Under the pieces are notes generated by a model. It made no database searches. It was given only the letters and a program-made list of their open reading frames with translations, and was not told where the DNA came from. From assembly GCA_949152475.1 (NCBI GenBank), contig OX424555.1, forward strand, positions 62,415,977 to 62,479,976: a DNA stretch of 64,000 nucleotides. The letters run 5' to 3'. The DNA comes from Terebella lapidaria (taxonomy: Eukaryota; Annelida; Polychaeta; Terebellida; Terebellidae). Both the position numbers and the translations under genes were made by a program. Of the stretch, positions 28,901 through 43,900 are shown piece by piece. Every line of letters begins with the position of its first letter. The first letter of the stretch is position 1.

Positions 28901-31900
28901 CATGTTCCTACCAACTCGCCTTCTAAGTACAAGGACACACATTCCTCCATACATTATAAACTCACACATATGTGTTTGTAAGTAAATGTTCCACATGTAG
29001 ACCTATAGAATAGTAAGAATACACAGCAGATAAAGATCCCTGATAGGACCCATCTTCAATGTGACTTGGCCATCCCTCATGCTGCGTAGAACCAGTCACG
29101 ACACTTTTGGTGTTACCTGACACCGAGCTGTGAGGTGAACGCCAAGGAACATTGTCCAATGTGATGAAGACACCTAAACATAAATGTCACCAGTTGCCAG
29201 TGATTATTAGGAGCCTTGCAGTTGAAAAAGATGTGAACTTTAATTGGTAGCCATTGTTAAATTTCATTATCTTTTTTTCTTGCCTTTATTTTCAACAACA
29301 TATTTCACAAATTTTTCGTATGGTAGAAGATAAATCACGGTAGCAATACACACAATGATACACATAAATCATTACACCTAACACTTTATACCAGTACATT
29401 TTGCGGGCACGCCAAATTTTGTGGGCGTACAAAAATCAGTGCCTACCTACAGAGAACAACAGTGGCTTCTTTGTTGTTAACCTGGGTATTAAAAAGTCTT
29501 AAATTATTACCTAAGTAAGTTGTAAAATTCTTAATGACAGTCTTGGTGGGCAACAATAGTTCACACATCTAAACACAATGTGTAATATTGTAGATATTTT
29601 GGAGACATATGTGGGGGGTTTTTTTAAGGGAAAACAAATTTCTTGGAAGTATTTGTCAGGAGATATATTTACTTTTTTCATGCAGTATTAGGAACAAACA
29701 CATGCATTTTCATTTGAAGGATGAACACTATGAATAAGCTATATGTAATAGCATAAAAATATACCCACTAAGACAGTAACGGTTACATTATTTCATCATA
29801 TGCATTGAGATCACCTCTATACACATGATGTATGTACTGGTTTATTATGCAGGTCAATAATACAGAATCATAAGCATTGCAATCTAAATAATATAAAGAT
29901 CAAATTACTATTTCTACAACACTGCTTCTTTCATGCTTTTTGCATTAAAGTGTAGAAGTTTTTTCCCCACATCTGTGCGTGCAAGTATTATTTTCTCTCC
30001 AAGTAGTTTTGTCCACGCAAAGAACTGCATGAATGGAATTGTGAAATCATTGAATCTGTCATTGTTACTCAACTTTTGGATGACCTTGGTCGCTTTGCAA
30101 TCAGTGCAGTCAAAACTCTCGAAACCTATCATTATTGTTCAGCTATCACAGATATTGGGACAGTTTGGCAGCAGAGTTTGAGGTCAACCAGTGCAGCCGC
30201 AGACGCAGCAACTACTGAAAATGTTGCTGGGGGAAAAAGTGAGGAAATTCCAGTAGACATTATTTTTCTGAGGGACGTGTCTTTCACTGGTACAAGAGTC
30301 TCAGTGGTTTTCAACCTAATTGATGTGATTAACTGTGTGTTCTAAACCGGGAAATGCCCTGAGCCGAAAGTATCAAGATCAATTAATCGAATCAACAGGA
30401 ATGAAACTGCTGGAATAGGATGCTACAAGAATTCCAATTAGAGATTTTCATTGAATACAGAACATACATCCATTAAACAACAGTACTACTATATTTTCAT
30501 CCTACATGTATCCAAGTGTCCAGCATTTTCTCAAATGTTTTGTAGACAACTGATATCGACCGTAGCATTTAACTTCTCTCCCTTTTAGAACAAGTTATTG
30601 TATATGGCTGTAATTATAGATATAACTGAGAAATGGATAGTATATATATTTTGATCTTCTTCCAAGCATCTTCAAAACACAATAAAACACTGCTCTGACT
30701 GGGTTCAAGATTCCCGGACTGTATCAACCCCTTTAATCCCAATCAAGTCCATATAAATCTACCATTGTTCTGCACCAGTTCTCACCCCAGCTCAACATCT
30801 ACTCAGCCCTCCGTCCCCATCTATCACAGTGTGGTTATTCCAGAGCCATTTATTGGACGACAGGGAGAGGTGTCCGATATGGCACTCTGACCAGGGTGTC
30901 ATAAAGGAGTTAATTTCTCATTAGTCAGGTCAATGCGGCTTTAATGGGTTCCCTACTGGTCCAGTATCCATATTTCGATATTTCGCCTGCCTCGTGCGTG
31001 CGTGTGTAGGTGTGTATGTGGGGGGTGGGGGGGGGGGGGGTGTGGGGGGGGGGGGAGTTGGAAGATTTTTTTTGCATCAGAGTAAAATCATGGGATTTGC
31101 ATAGCTAGCTGGTCAGCACTTAACATCCCAGATGTTCAGGGTTTTTTTTCACCTATACTGCCACCCCCCCCCCCCCACCTCCTCTCATGCTCAAGCATTC
31201 CACATCATGCACCTCTATAGTTGTGCTTGTCGATGCTGCCCATGGCTGACCACTCACTCCCACCAGCACCCACCCTTCCCATGCAGGCCAATCTTTTAAC
31301 GCACTGATGAAAATGCTGAGACCCCTCAACACCACTTGCCAAGTGCTGACTGACCAAGGTCAAACTGTCAACAACCAAGAATACTAATTGTTAACAATGT
31401 GCGTAATATTATATCCCGAGGAAACCAGAAGTTCCATGGTACTGGCATCATCTAAAGTGGGCTAGTTATAACCTGTTATTTATGTATGATCCAAAATGTT
31501 AGAGAAACTCATACATCTGTACTTATTAAGTGCTCATCACAATACTTGTTTGTATCTTCTTTATGAATTCGTTGATCCCTAGAACGTTTGTAAAAGTAGT
31601 TTAACTACCAGTAAAACTACCAGTAACTCCCTCTTCACAAAGCTACTTTGGGCATGAGTAACTTACTTGGAACCTTATCTTTCTTTTCTTATTGCCATAT
31701 AAAATAGAGATGTATACCATGGTGCACTCTTTTGTCAATTGGCAAGATGGTACAGCCGCGGGATATACAGTAATATTATGATAAGTACACACAGTGTACA
31801 GCTAGAAGACAATGGATTACGCAGGTTATTGTTTGGCATGTTATGATGTAATAAATCCTTTTGGGTCGAGTAGCCAAGATGTTGTTGGAACATGTGGATG

Positions 31901-34900
31901 GGCAGTCATACACTTTTGAGGCAGTCACATTTATATTTTATGGATGCTAAACTGTATACACACAGCTAAAAAGTTATATTTCCTGGCAAATTTTTCACAC
32001 ACTTAAAACCATAATGGTGTTAGCTGTGGGAGTTGCGCTTCACAATAGGTTATATTTTTTCGTCAGAAGGGAAAAGCAAGCCATGACTGCAAAGCATGGC
32101 GAGCGTGCCAGGACCAAGTCCAATGTACCGCCCTAGGATACAAGGAAGCTTACAAGCCGAGGTTACCTGGGAGGTTACAACAAATCAATCGGGAGTCTCA
32201 CTCTCCTCCCAACGACTGGCAATAAGTTTCCACAGTTTACTTAGTGGGATTGCTGGCTTTTGTCTCGGCAAAGCCTGTAGTTTTCCAGAGTAAGGGAAAC
32301 AGACGCTTGGAGGGACGGAAAATAGGAGGGATTTTTGGGCAGGCTGAGATAACACTGAGCCCTTCAGTCACTTAACTAGCTCTTTCAGTTGGCCTCAAAA
32401 CTTAAAACAAGAGGGGAAAGTGTCCATGCAAAAAATTACCGGCTAGGAATTCCATGTATTTTGTGAGTTGCAGGGTGTAAGTATGTGCTTCTGAAAGAAG
32501 GCTTATTTACGTCACTTTGAAATTCAAAGTGCCATTGTTCATTACTAGTATTTCAGCTCAGCCGCTAGGTGTTTCAGTAGTTATCAGACATGAATTTGAC
32601 AAAACTTCTAAGATGGCGAGCTTGCAAACATTACCTCACATTTCTGAACATGTATAAGCCTTGCTTGGGCCAATATATTTCCCTACAAACTTCCAAATTA
32701 GAACTTACATTAATATTTGTTCATGTGGGCGAGATTTGTGAGCACACAAATTCACCTCTCATTCTCCTAACATAACCTAAGCAAATCATTAAAATTAGCA
32801 CCTGCGTCTTCATTGGTTGGCACCGGTAGCTCACAATTACAGCAGATCCCTGCTCTGATGTCTACACAAACAAGTAGCTGATTCCATCAGTCAAGTCCCG
32901 ATCAAAGAACCCAGTCAATCTTCCATCTCTCTAGCAGTGGAACTGACTCCTAAGGGTGGTCTTTGTGAGATGCTCTTGGGTAACGCTGAGGTTCCATGGT
33001 GAATGCTTCAGTAAATAGCCAATTCCTCTTGATTATGTAGATTTTTGTGCATGGTTTAAAAAGATTTCATTTAAGCTTTAACACCTGATTTAGATTTCAA
33101 ACCTTTGTAATTGACATAAATCAAAACTTTAATTTGCATGCTTATTAAAAGTTTACAAAGTATGAACATCATAACTACTATTAGAAATTTGCTACATAAC
33201 TTTTCTAATCAACAAATTACTTCAACTGGAACAGAGTATCATTAAGCACAGGATATGTACATCAGTGTTCAACATGTATCTAATCAAGTTTACCTGTGGT
33301 CACGTTGCTGTAAAGCAGTGACTGTACAATATTGTTACAGGGGCCTCAATCTGTTCCATGTTACAGGTGTTTTACCTTGTGATAACCCCCCATCACCGTG
33401 CTTATAGGCAACCTTGATATTTTTTTTACTTCCCCAATCCTCTCCGAATACAGGTGTATCAGACCTGTTGTTTTACCGGTTACACCCAACTGGAGGTCTG
33501 CACATAAAGCATGGTCCATCGATCAATTTTTCCAATAATATCTTTTCGTCAGGATAGCATTTTCACTCGGCATAAAGTTAGACTGGCTGGGAAGGAAATG
33601 CAACCCATGTGCATATCATGCCATGGCCTTGGGTTATATGGCTGAAGCATGACCGAATTTAGACTGAACAAACTTTCTGGAATGAGGTAATTATTCCACA
33701 TGTTCAAGTTCTGCTCTGTATAGGAGAAAGGACGAAAAAGTGTGGATTCTTTGAATTGAATGCTCGAGGCCGCGAAGCGGCCGAGAGCATTGAAATCAAA
33801 GAATCCACATCTTTTGAGTCTTTTCTCCGACTTAAAACATGTGTAGGCCTAGTCATGTGTAGATACAATATAATAGTATTACAAACGTGAGTTGCGTCAT
33901 GTATGCTTTGCGCGTCATGCATACAGACTGAAAGTGTGGATTCTTTAAATCAATGAACCATTGCGAGTGACATGATATAAATACAATTGCGCGAAACCCA
34001 GAAAATCACTCGACTTGACACTGACAAAATGCAGGGGCAAGTAAGCGACGATGACGATATCTTCATCACACAGAGCAAAATCAGTTTTGATTTGAATGCA
34101 TCTGTAGATAGCGATCAAGCATTCGATGTAGCACAGATGCTCGGAAATATTGGTGACAAAACACTCCGAATTGGATATCGGACTACGAGTGGCGAAACAG
34201 TATGTATAGACTATTCGAAGTTGCTGTATATCTGATTAAATGTTTCTATAATGACAGTTTGTGGTAACTGGTATAATAACTAACAGTAATTATGATTCAT
34301 GCTTTTAGGCCTAATCTTCCGGCGTATCGACCTGTATATTCTGACATCTCAGACGACAAACTCGTGTCAACATGCCGGAAATTCGAGGCTTCGTTGGATA
34401 GCGCATCTCAGAGTGGAATGCCGACACAGAACAGCTGAGATTACTTTGCATAATGGACATAAACGACAATGTCAGCAAATTCATGTAAAAATTTGAAAAA
34501 TTACCATATCTGGTAAAGTAATAACGAGAGAATGAGTTGATGAAAACTGTCTCACGTCTCTGTAAGGATGCTGGATTAGATGGATATCGAACAAATAATT
34601 CCTTACGAGCCACAGCCGCTTAGCGTATGTTTGAACTGGTCATCGTTCTCTGGCTGTCCGTCCGTACAAGCGCGTGTCCGACGCCAAGCGCAAGAAGATA
34701 AGTGCAGCAATCTCAAGCACAGGTAGCGCTACAGAGGATCCACGCTCTGAATGTCCCATAAGAAACAAAGACCAGTTGCCAATCAACATGACTGGCATGA
34801 AATGACTTGAAATATGCTGTTATGTAATATGTAATATCACATATACTGGTTATGTACACGAACTTATCCAAAAATATTCTGTGTGAGCTCTGCAAATAAA

Positions 34901-37900
34901 CATGTATCATGAATAACCGTTGATTCTTTTCAAAGTGTTGGAAATTGTGCGTTAAGAATCCCCGGAAGATTCCCCGGCTTCTAGTTGATTCCTCAAAAAT
35001 AATCCACACTTCACACAATAGTGTGACGTCATCATAATGTTTTAATGTCTGCCAAGGCCTGCTCTTGAATAGAATTTCAGTCGGCAGATGCAATTCCACA
35101 TGTACCAACTGAACTTGTTTCAGAGCTCACCTTGATATTTTGCAGTTTTGCTCCTGATTTTTATCCCCACATGAGCATGATAATATATCTTCATGTACTT
35201 GCTATTGACATCAATTCAGTGGTGTGCACAGAAAACGCTGCATACCGTGTAGATCTAAATTGACCTCAGTACCATCAACACAAACATATCATGATTTATT
35301 GCTAAAGCTCTTAGAAACAGCTATAAATATTGCTAGTAAACTTATATATATACCCACCACATGGCAGTGCTGGCGGCGAAAGCCGAGAATAACCCACTGC
35401 CACATGTTGAGCTACTACGATCACATTGACGTAAAGGATTCTGATCTCTGAAATGGCAATGATCTCGTATGTTATGGGCGCCCGGCCATAGATTACGCTA
35501 TCGACTTTGACATTCACAGATAGCATTGGCCGGGATTTTGAAAAGTTCGGAACCGCGAGGGGAAATCTGGTCTATCTGGGAAAGCAGCCAAAAACTTTGC
35601 AAATGTGGGGTCGGGGAGGGAGGAGATTTAGGGAGATCCATGGCGGAGGTAGGGGGAACCTGACGTCAGTGGTCAGAAACTGTACACCAATATTTCAGGC
35701 TAGTTACGATATCGAGTTCCCTGGATCTACCTTGACTCAGTTCTGGGGAATTTTTCTGCCTCCGTTTGCCCAAGCTCTCTCTTGCTTGTATTTTTCTTTC
35801 TGCTTAGTTTATCCTGGAATAAAATGGCCTGGCTAACCGTAATTCCTGCTGTTGCTAATTTTATTTTTGGCAGGGCTCTGTTTATCCATTGCTTATCCCA
35901 TATTGACTTGATTTAAAGAAGAGGAAGTGTAGATGCCGGGCAAAAAATTTGATTATTCTGGAAACCTGCATGAAGGGCCAGATCTTTGAGGGTTTTTTTC
36001 CTCAACGGAGAGGAAAGCCAATGCAACTCACCAGTTTTATCATGAATTCTACCGTCTACCTAGTGTTTTCTAAATTTGCAAACTGGTGCCAGCCGTCTTG
36101 TTGATAAATATCCTTGAACTTGTACTGCTCAGATAAAGACCATCAGAAACAGCTAGGTGGAAACTTTCCAAAATTACTTCTTTGAGAAATCTTCTCCTTC
36201 TCCTGGGAAGAGGAATGGATGTTCTGAAAGTGATTCTCCCACAGCAGAAAATGAACATGATGAAAGAGCAAACCAGGTCTTACAGTTGAATCGGAAGCCT
36301 TCAAAGTGCAGAACATAGAGTAAGGTGCGGTATTCGACTTTCACCATGGTGATCTAACCCCCCTCATTGGTTAGATAGGCCCCTAGCACCAACTCAAATA
36401 TAATATAGCTCACTAATGTGCTTATACCGCACCTTAAACAGAACATATATCCATCCATTTCAATAAAACCATTATTTTCTCGTAAATAATGAAGAAGGTG
36501 AAATATACCTTTCATCCTGAAACTTGAGTCAGTAACCTACAATACCTACATGTACATGTATGTTTTCCAATCCAGGGATACTCTTTTTTTACTCTTTTTT
36601 GTGGAAAACAGATCATGATGCAACACCCTGATATTCAGTAATGCAATAATATTTAGTGCAATAATATATTATATGCCTTTCTGCACAGCTTCTTTGTTTG
36701 CACCGCGAAGATTTTTATATTTAGAGAGTGGGCCGGGGATGCGTTGTTGCGTGCCATAAGTGCCCCTTCAGTCGGTCTGCCACCTCTTTCTGTTTCTCTC
36801 CCAAATCCACGACACCATTTCCCCCCTCACAGACACAACAGTGCGCTGGGATATACCGGTTATTGATTGCCGGGATGGACTTGATGGAATCCACAAACTA
36901 TCGGTAGGGACGATCTTCCTGATTCTTGTCAATCGTCCAGTAAAACCAATCATGGTTGTCCAACCCAGGATTATGATCCCCACCGGTGAGGCTGTTTGGC
37001 CCCGCGGTAGGTGACCCCTACTACATGTGAAATCTCCTGACAACCGATACTGTTTGGTATTTTCTGTCAATGCCACTGAAATGGTACAGGACTTGGTATT
37101 TACCAAGCCCTTCCTCAATTAAAAGAAAGAGGCCCAGTCGATGTCATTGCATCGTCATTTCGCATTCGTTGTCCGGAACTGGAGTGGCTGGCACACCGCG
37201 GTATCAGCGGTTTTTAGCTCTCGATCTAAAATGTGGTGAAAGAAGATGTATCGACTAGATCTCCAGCATAATTTCCTGTCAATTCTTTGGGCACAATTGA
37301 TCAAAGTCTTGTCACACTTACGCGGGTATAACAGGGGAATGGGTAGCCCACTGGTCGGCATTCTGGAGCCCTGTAACGGCCCAGATTATTAAATACTTCT
37401 CTATGAGAGGCAGCGCACTGGAGGCGTAATCCCTTTCAGAATGTCGGCAGTTGTTTTTTGTCAACTCGTCATCTTTCTCACCGCTATCGCCCGAAGGCGC
37501 ATCCCTGTCATGATGTTTATTATTAAGTTTGAGATCTCCCTGTGACTGAAGAAAACGTCCCAGTCACGGATTCGCCACCAGATTTACTTGACAAATAGAC
37601 CACACTGTATACATTACAATCTCAACTCACCATGTCACGAGTTCCTGGGGGAATCTGCTTTATTCTTCTGCGACGTCTCTAATGAAATTGGCAAAAAGTC
37701 GCCTGACAGGCTTACATCTATAAAGTCTGGGTTACTCAGAACCTTCAAAAAGATCGCTGGCGATTCATTTCAATAAACGAATATCAACTTCCCTATCAAA
37801 GCAGATTGATTTGATTCACTTTTAGGCGGCCCCAATCAGTTCCGGGAAAAAGTTGTTCCCAAAATGAAAAATTTGGCAACTTCAACTTTGAGTGATTAAA

Positions 37901-40900
37901 CCTATGATGCCTCAACTTCATTTTGTAATACATGTACTATAATGTTCAGAATTTACATGTAGCACTCCCAATAGAACAGCTAAACCACTCCCATAGGAAC
38001 CAACTGATGTTGCAAATTCCTACTAAGGTCATTGCCCAGAGATAGCATCCATGGTCAATTGCTTTGAAATTACTCCAGTTTTTGGGAGCAGGTTTTCTGT
38101 CTAGGCACATTGGAGCCAGCAAGGCACCACAGAGCCGCTGTGCATTCTTCCGCAAATTGTTAAATGTCTCCAAAATCCACCCCAAAAAGTGTCCAATAAA
38201 TGTAATTTGTGGGTGGAAATTCTATATAAAATACATCATCATTATGAGCATATTCATTTCAGAATCTGGCGACACATGCACTATCCGGTGGGCTTGAATA
38301 AATTTTCCTTAGGGGGCATCTAATCATCCACTATATACATTATCAAATTGTATATCAGTGATTTGATAGCAGAGTATAAACCGGACCAATACATGTATGT
38401 ACATTTATGGAATGTTTACCTTATACTATAAATTTTCACATGAGAGATATATGATTTTAGACGTTAAAATACTACGAGGCCTTCATTGTGTAGAAAGGGG
38501 TCAGCTTGTTGGTTTTGAGGAGTATTGATCACCACGGCTACAAGGATGTAACCGTCCCAATACATCTTGCTTGTGATCCCTATCTATGGAAATCATGCCC
38601 TAGTCTGGACAGATAGGTATCTCCCACAGATAGACTTGATACATGGGGGAAAGATCTACTGGCAAACATTGTTATGTTACAGATCCTCTCTTGAGAGATG
38701 GATATATCATGTATGTATCAGTAAGGACTGGGACCAAATTATTTTGTCGGTTATTATATCTACATCAAGTCTAAAAGTCGTGGGTGTTGTTTTCTTTCGA
38801 CAGCGAGACAAAAAATTCTGGTGAATGACATTTCGTGCATGTAACCTTTCTTATTTTGAGGGAATATACATTATTGCACATATGTCAAAACGTGAGGGTG
38901 GAAAGCAATTTTGAAATAACTTCCTGGAAACACGGTCACCATGGTGACAATCTGATGAACTTCCTCTCACTAAATCGTGAGATTTTCATCGAGAATGTCA
39001 CACCTACACAAGGAACTTCTCGACTCTTAAAGAGGTTGAGAACCAACCTGTGCCATTCACGACACCCGCAAGCATTAATCAGCAGTCAAGTGGGATCTCG
39101 TACCTAACAGGCAAATCTTTCTTGAAACAAAAGCCACAATGGGGGCCACTACATTGTCATATCTCAGGAAATGTCCAGGCTTGGTCACTATTTTTGGGGT
39201 TCCCTGGTAAATTTGGTTTCCGCACGGCAAATATTTGAGATGTTCCTAGGCAAACAATTGCGGCGTTGTCCGTTTGCATGGCAAGTGTGCTCAAAACAAG
39301 TAAATTATGGGGGTTCCATAATTGTCACCGTCTGCTGGAGTGATGGACATTGCATGTTTGCATTAATGTCCACGCCCCTGATTTGTGACCCACTCATAAC
39401 TGCGAATAACACGAGAGATGGGGTCGAATGATTTCTAGGTCGTGGAATCAGCCCACACAACCATTAGCAATTATGTATAATCATTTGATAATTTATTTCA
39501 ATGGACTTGACATTTTTCATAATTACCCACAAGAAGCCCTAGAGTCTAACCTTCAAGCATTGGATGACATGATGTGACATATTGACGCCCACACTAAACT
39601 TTCGACTATAGTGTACAATATGCCAGTATCCAGAAGATGGCGTGGTACTTCACGTGCATTCATGCTAAATAATATATTTGGTATTATGTATGATGCACCA
39701 TGATGATGCAGTTTACTGGCTATCCCCAGAAATACAAGATGATCTTTGGAAGGTGCTCATCTTTGGCATGTTCAGGAGCAGTGGAGTTGAAAATCTAATA
39801 ACTTATCACTGATGCATTGCTTCCCAATGTCCCTAAGGGCACTTTTAATGTCCAGCCCACACGCTTGGAAGACCTGGAGTGGGCTGTACTCTCTGATAGC
39901 AGCCGTGCAGCCTCTAGAGAAGGCAATCTCCTCATCAGCTGGCCCAGGGATAATGAACTTGAAGCATGTCCAAGTCCTATTCTAACCAGGTGAACACAAC
40001 AGGAACCAATATCAAGGATCGTGGTATGCAGAATAGATATAGTAGAGCCAGGGAGAGAAATCAGAAAATGTCTTGAGCCTTTTGCATTTCGATTGCAGTT
40101 TTCAGAACAGTCCCCACAATGATACATCTCCTTTGCCAAGACTTTGGAAAGTAGTTCTGATATTATGGGGTAAAGAAACAGAATCGGTTAATCTTTTCTC
40201 ACATCAATTGTTTACAAAGTGAACATCTCCTGGATAATATTTACAACTGAAAACTACCTCAAAGATAGAAGGCATCTTTTCCTGGAACTTTTCTATTTGT
40301 TACGAAAGCTTTTAATGGAGCAACAGAAGTTAATATTGAGATACTCGGCATGAGTTTCTGGGTTTAAGATAACCCATGTTTTCTTTCTTTTAATACAGAA
40401 ATTCCATGAATACTGCAGACTAACCTGGCATTAATTCCAAAGCTTTACATTTTCCACGGATTGTAAAACAAGCTACTCTTTTTTTTTGCAAATGAGTTGA
40501 AAAAAAGTAAGCTTTATTAAGCATGTTGACTGCATGAAATCGATCAACGTGTATTTTATCAAGAACAAAAATTTGTGATTTTGTTTGCATTTCGAACACA
40601 ACAAACTCTCACTCATACAAGCAATAGCATCTGTTGAAAATGAGATCACTGTGTGGAAATATCACTATAATCCCTATTATATCATGCATATGATGTTACG
40701 TACCCATCTGCATCTTGAAAGTTGACGTTAATCTTCTTCGCAGTCCCAAAGTGTTCTGGAAGTATGAAAGTGAGCTTATTGAAACAAATGATGAGGGGAA
40801 TGGACTAGTATTGGATACATGTACAATGAAGATCCTGATATTGCAAATGTATAATTCTATTTGAAATTGGTTGCATTTTTTGGCAATTTTCTTATATAAA

Positions 40901-43900
40901 ATACAAAAGTAGATCTGCATATTACCCCCAAATATATACATGATTGCCGATATATCCCCTATCATGCTCAGTACATGTGAGTGTCCCAGTTGTGCAAACA
41001 ATTGGAAGGAGTAGACAAGGTCTTAGCTATGTACTGATAAGATATTCCCATGTGCATGCAGGCTGCATATCAAAATGTTGATAACCCACATGTTTGCAGT
41101 ATTCGAGCCACAGAAACATTACCCGGCTGTCAACATGGTCAATGGTTTGCAGTTCACATGATCGGAAAGTGATGATCTCCAAATTATTGTATGTCTCATG
41201 AATGTGCTATATATAGTCCTTGGTGTTCATAAATTACATGTACCAATGTCTAATCTTTGAAAGTATTAACAATGGGCATATTCTTGTAATTATTTAGTCT
41301 CAAATCATTTATAGAGTACTCGTAAGTACCATATTAATTAGGAAGCTGTCTGTCGTACGTCAATTTGGACATCTGCAGAATGATCATCTCGATATTTCAA
41401 AGCACAGCAATGACATTGAGTACAATTACTATCATGTCTTCAAACTAGATTTATTAATAGGCACTAATTTTTATCTCCCACCCTTATAAGTGCATCCTTC
41501 AACTATTGTTGAAATAAATGTATTACACATTTATGTGCATTTATTTGCAAAATTTGCAGTTCGTGCTGGACTCTTTCATGCACAAAAGTAATCAACATTA
41601 TTGAAAAATGCCAAAACTGTAATGCAATTTGTACCTCAACAATTACACACATATATATCATGTATATTTGAACACATGTTCATAACTGGAATGAATACAT
41701 TAACACCTTTAGTTGAGTGCCTACCCAGTTCTAAAATGGCATAAAATTACCAATGGATTTTTTTTGCCATTTTTCTGTTCCATATATCATGGAAACATTT
41801 TAATATTCATCATCGCCAACAAGACACTTGAGATGTCTTGAACATGTTGAAACGGGGAAGGAGCAATTTGTCATCATGGTGTAATTGCAATAAAAAGACA
41901 TGTTCGAATAACCTCTTCTCATTTCAACCATCACTCCACCGATTGTTTTTTCGCTGCTGTCATCAGCACTGTTAGCATGGGAACTACATGTAACTGAAAA
42001 AATACAAGAAGCTGTCATGAAAAACTGCTGTTGAGAGTATTTTTTATAGATCTCACACATGTGTTATTACGTGTTTGGATGACATAACCACCATCCAGCT
42101 GTCACAGACAGCAATTCCCCTCCAGGGATTCCTCCTGATTCCCCTACCCTACACATCAACATCTTCTTGTATGTAATTTATGGTCAGAGATATCATTCTC
42201 TCATCAAATTTTAAGCACCAGCCCTCATACAACTTCAAACATGTAGTTATGTCACGCTTATAGCAAAATTTGCAAACCACCAGAAGGCTCCATTACTCAA
42301 TGTACGTGCATGCATACACATTTGTACTGGATGAAGTACGGTAGATTTTTCAGAATATTATGCAGAAATCTCATATCTACTGTATTTCCATCCATACACT
42401 AGTCACCCTATCTCCCCCATCCAGGGCTTAAACAGTGGGACTGGCCTACAGCGAGGACATCCTGTGCACATTATGTAACACCCACAATCATCCCGGCAAT
42501 TAACGCATGTAATAACAGCATGTAATAACAACCATGTATGGGTGCGGTAATGATAGTGGCCTGGTGCGGGAGTTGTACACAGTGTGGAGACCTGTGAGTG
42601 ACGTCCACGCTCGCAAAACCTCATGGAGACACAACACAGCTCGGAGATACACATTTTGCTTGTCGCTGGTTTTCGTGACAGAGTTTCATTGAAGTAGTTG
42701 TAGGAGACGTAATGTTTTCAGTCTGATACATCTCATTCATGGGAAATGAAAAACTTGCTGAAATGCAAACAGCCAATTTTTATTTCCACATGCAGAGCTG
42801 TTTGTAAATAAAAATCTTAATGCTTCCAACTCCAAGTTGCGACACCTACGCAACGCCTCCTGCAGGAACATGCCTCGGTAATTATACTGCAAGTGAAATT
42901 TGTCACCCAGAGATAAAATCCTGCTTGACAGTTGTGAGAATCATCAGCCAGATAATTAAATATTTATCTTGGTCTTAATTTATCGCGGACAACCCTCCAT
43001 TGCAGTTCGAAGTTCTTGACGTCAAAACTGAATGACGACGGAAATCAAAATTCTGACTGATCACATAACAAATGTGGTAAACACGATAAGTATCAGTTGA
43101 AAAATAATGAACTAATTTGGCAACCTTATCAGTAAAACTAACAATCAATATCTAATTTTTCAGTCCTAGCCATCAAATACATGCAGCGTAGTACATCAAA
43201 TTTCAACTTCATTAAAACAGATTAATGCAATATTATTTCTTCTAAAAAAGGACTCAAACAGCATGAATACACATGTGCAGTCAGTTATATCACTACCAAG
43301 GACATTGATCACAAGATGTCCAGAGTTTAATCACATGGTCGGACTACATAGCTCAGGGGAAATCTGCACCAATGAGCCACTGACAATCTCTTCTCTTCTT
43401 AGGACCTGTAATATATTCCCAGGTCCGATAGCCTCCCATGTCAGAAACTCATCACTCTGTCAGCTTCTTGTTGTTGAAGAATTGTATAGGATATACAATG
43501 CATATAGATGCAACTGTCAGATGCATGATTGTGCATCATTTAGGAAATCGGGAATCCATATCATCAAAGATACTTGTGTACTACTAAGTGTAATTTTGAA
43601 TATTTTATCATTTTGAAAGATATATATATTTATCAATAAAGCTGTTTCAGATGAATTGATGTCAACGTCATAACACATTTGGTGGAGAATCCTAAGTTTA
43701 GTAAAGTGATTTTGATTCAATACAAAGCATAACCTCAAAGATTGTACATTGCAAAACATTACACATAGCCCCTTAGCACTTCCATGAAAACCACTTGGTA
43801 CATAATTATTATGAAGATAAATTGTAAAAGGTCTAGTATGCTTTAACAGGACGCCTCTTATCAGTGATCGCAATTAGCAATGTTTACAGTGACACTAATA

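Larger units (their letters stand above)
18560..40703. other. Caskin intron 2 (22.1 kb, repeat-rich)
   Basis: The largest intron. The satellites at 24.07-26.39 kb, the tandem unit at 26.6-27.1 kb, the MITEs, the palindrome and the Crypton-like remnant are listed separately. The stretches 18.6-23.7, 27.2-33.7 and 36.5-40.7 kb otherwise show AT-rich sequence, G/C homopolymers near 31.0-31.2 kb and a GC-richer non-coding block at 21.55-22.0 kb. Confidence 0.6.

Noticed and set aside
29914-30345. Overlapping open frames on both strands with protein-like texture
   Set aside because: No recognisable family, and neither strand has convincing splice or start context.
36838-36984. Plus-strand frame reading [14 protein letters not shown] between an acceptor-like CACAG and a GTGAGG
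   Set aside because: Slight HYR/FN3 flavour only, and the opposite strand is open with its own donor-like site; not enough to call an exon.
37322-37370. 49-bp minus-strand microexon-like segment between TTACAG and GTAAGT in caskin intron 2
   Set aside because: Adding 49 bases between exons 2 and 3 would break the conserved caskin frame.
39795-40139. 114-codon minus-strand open frame
   Set aside because: No motif, no splice sites and no family resemblance on either strand; probably chance in a GC-richer patch.
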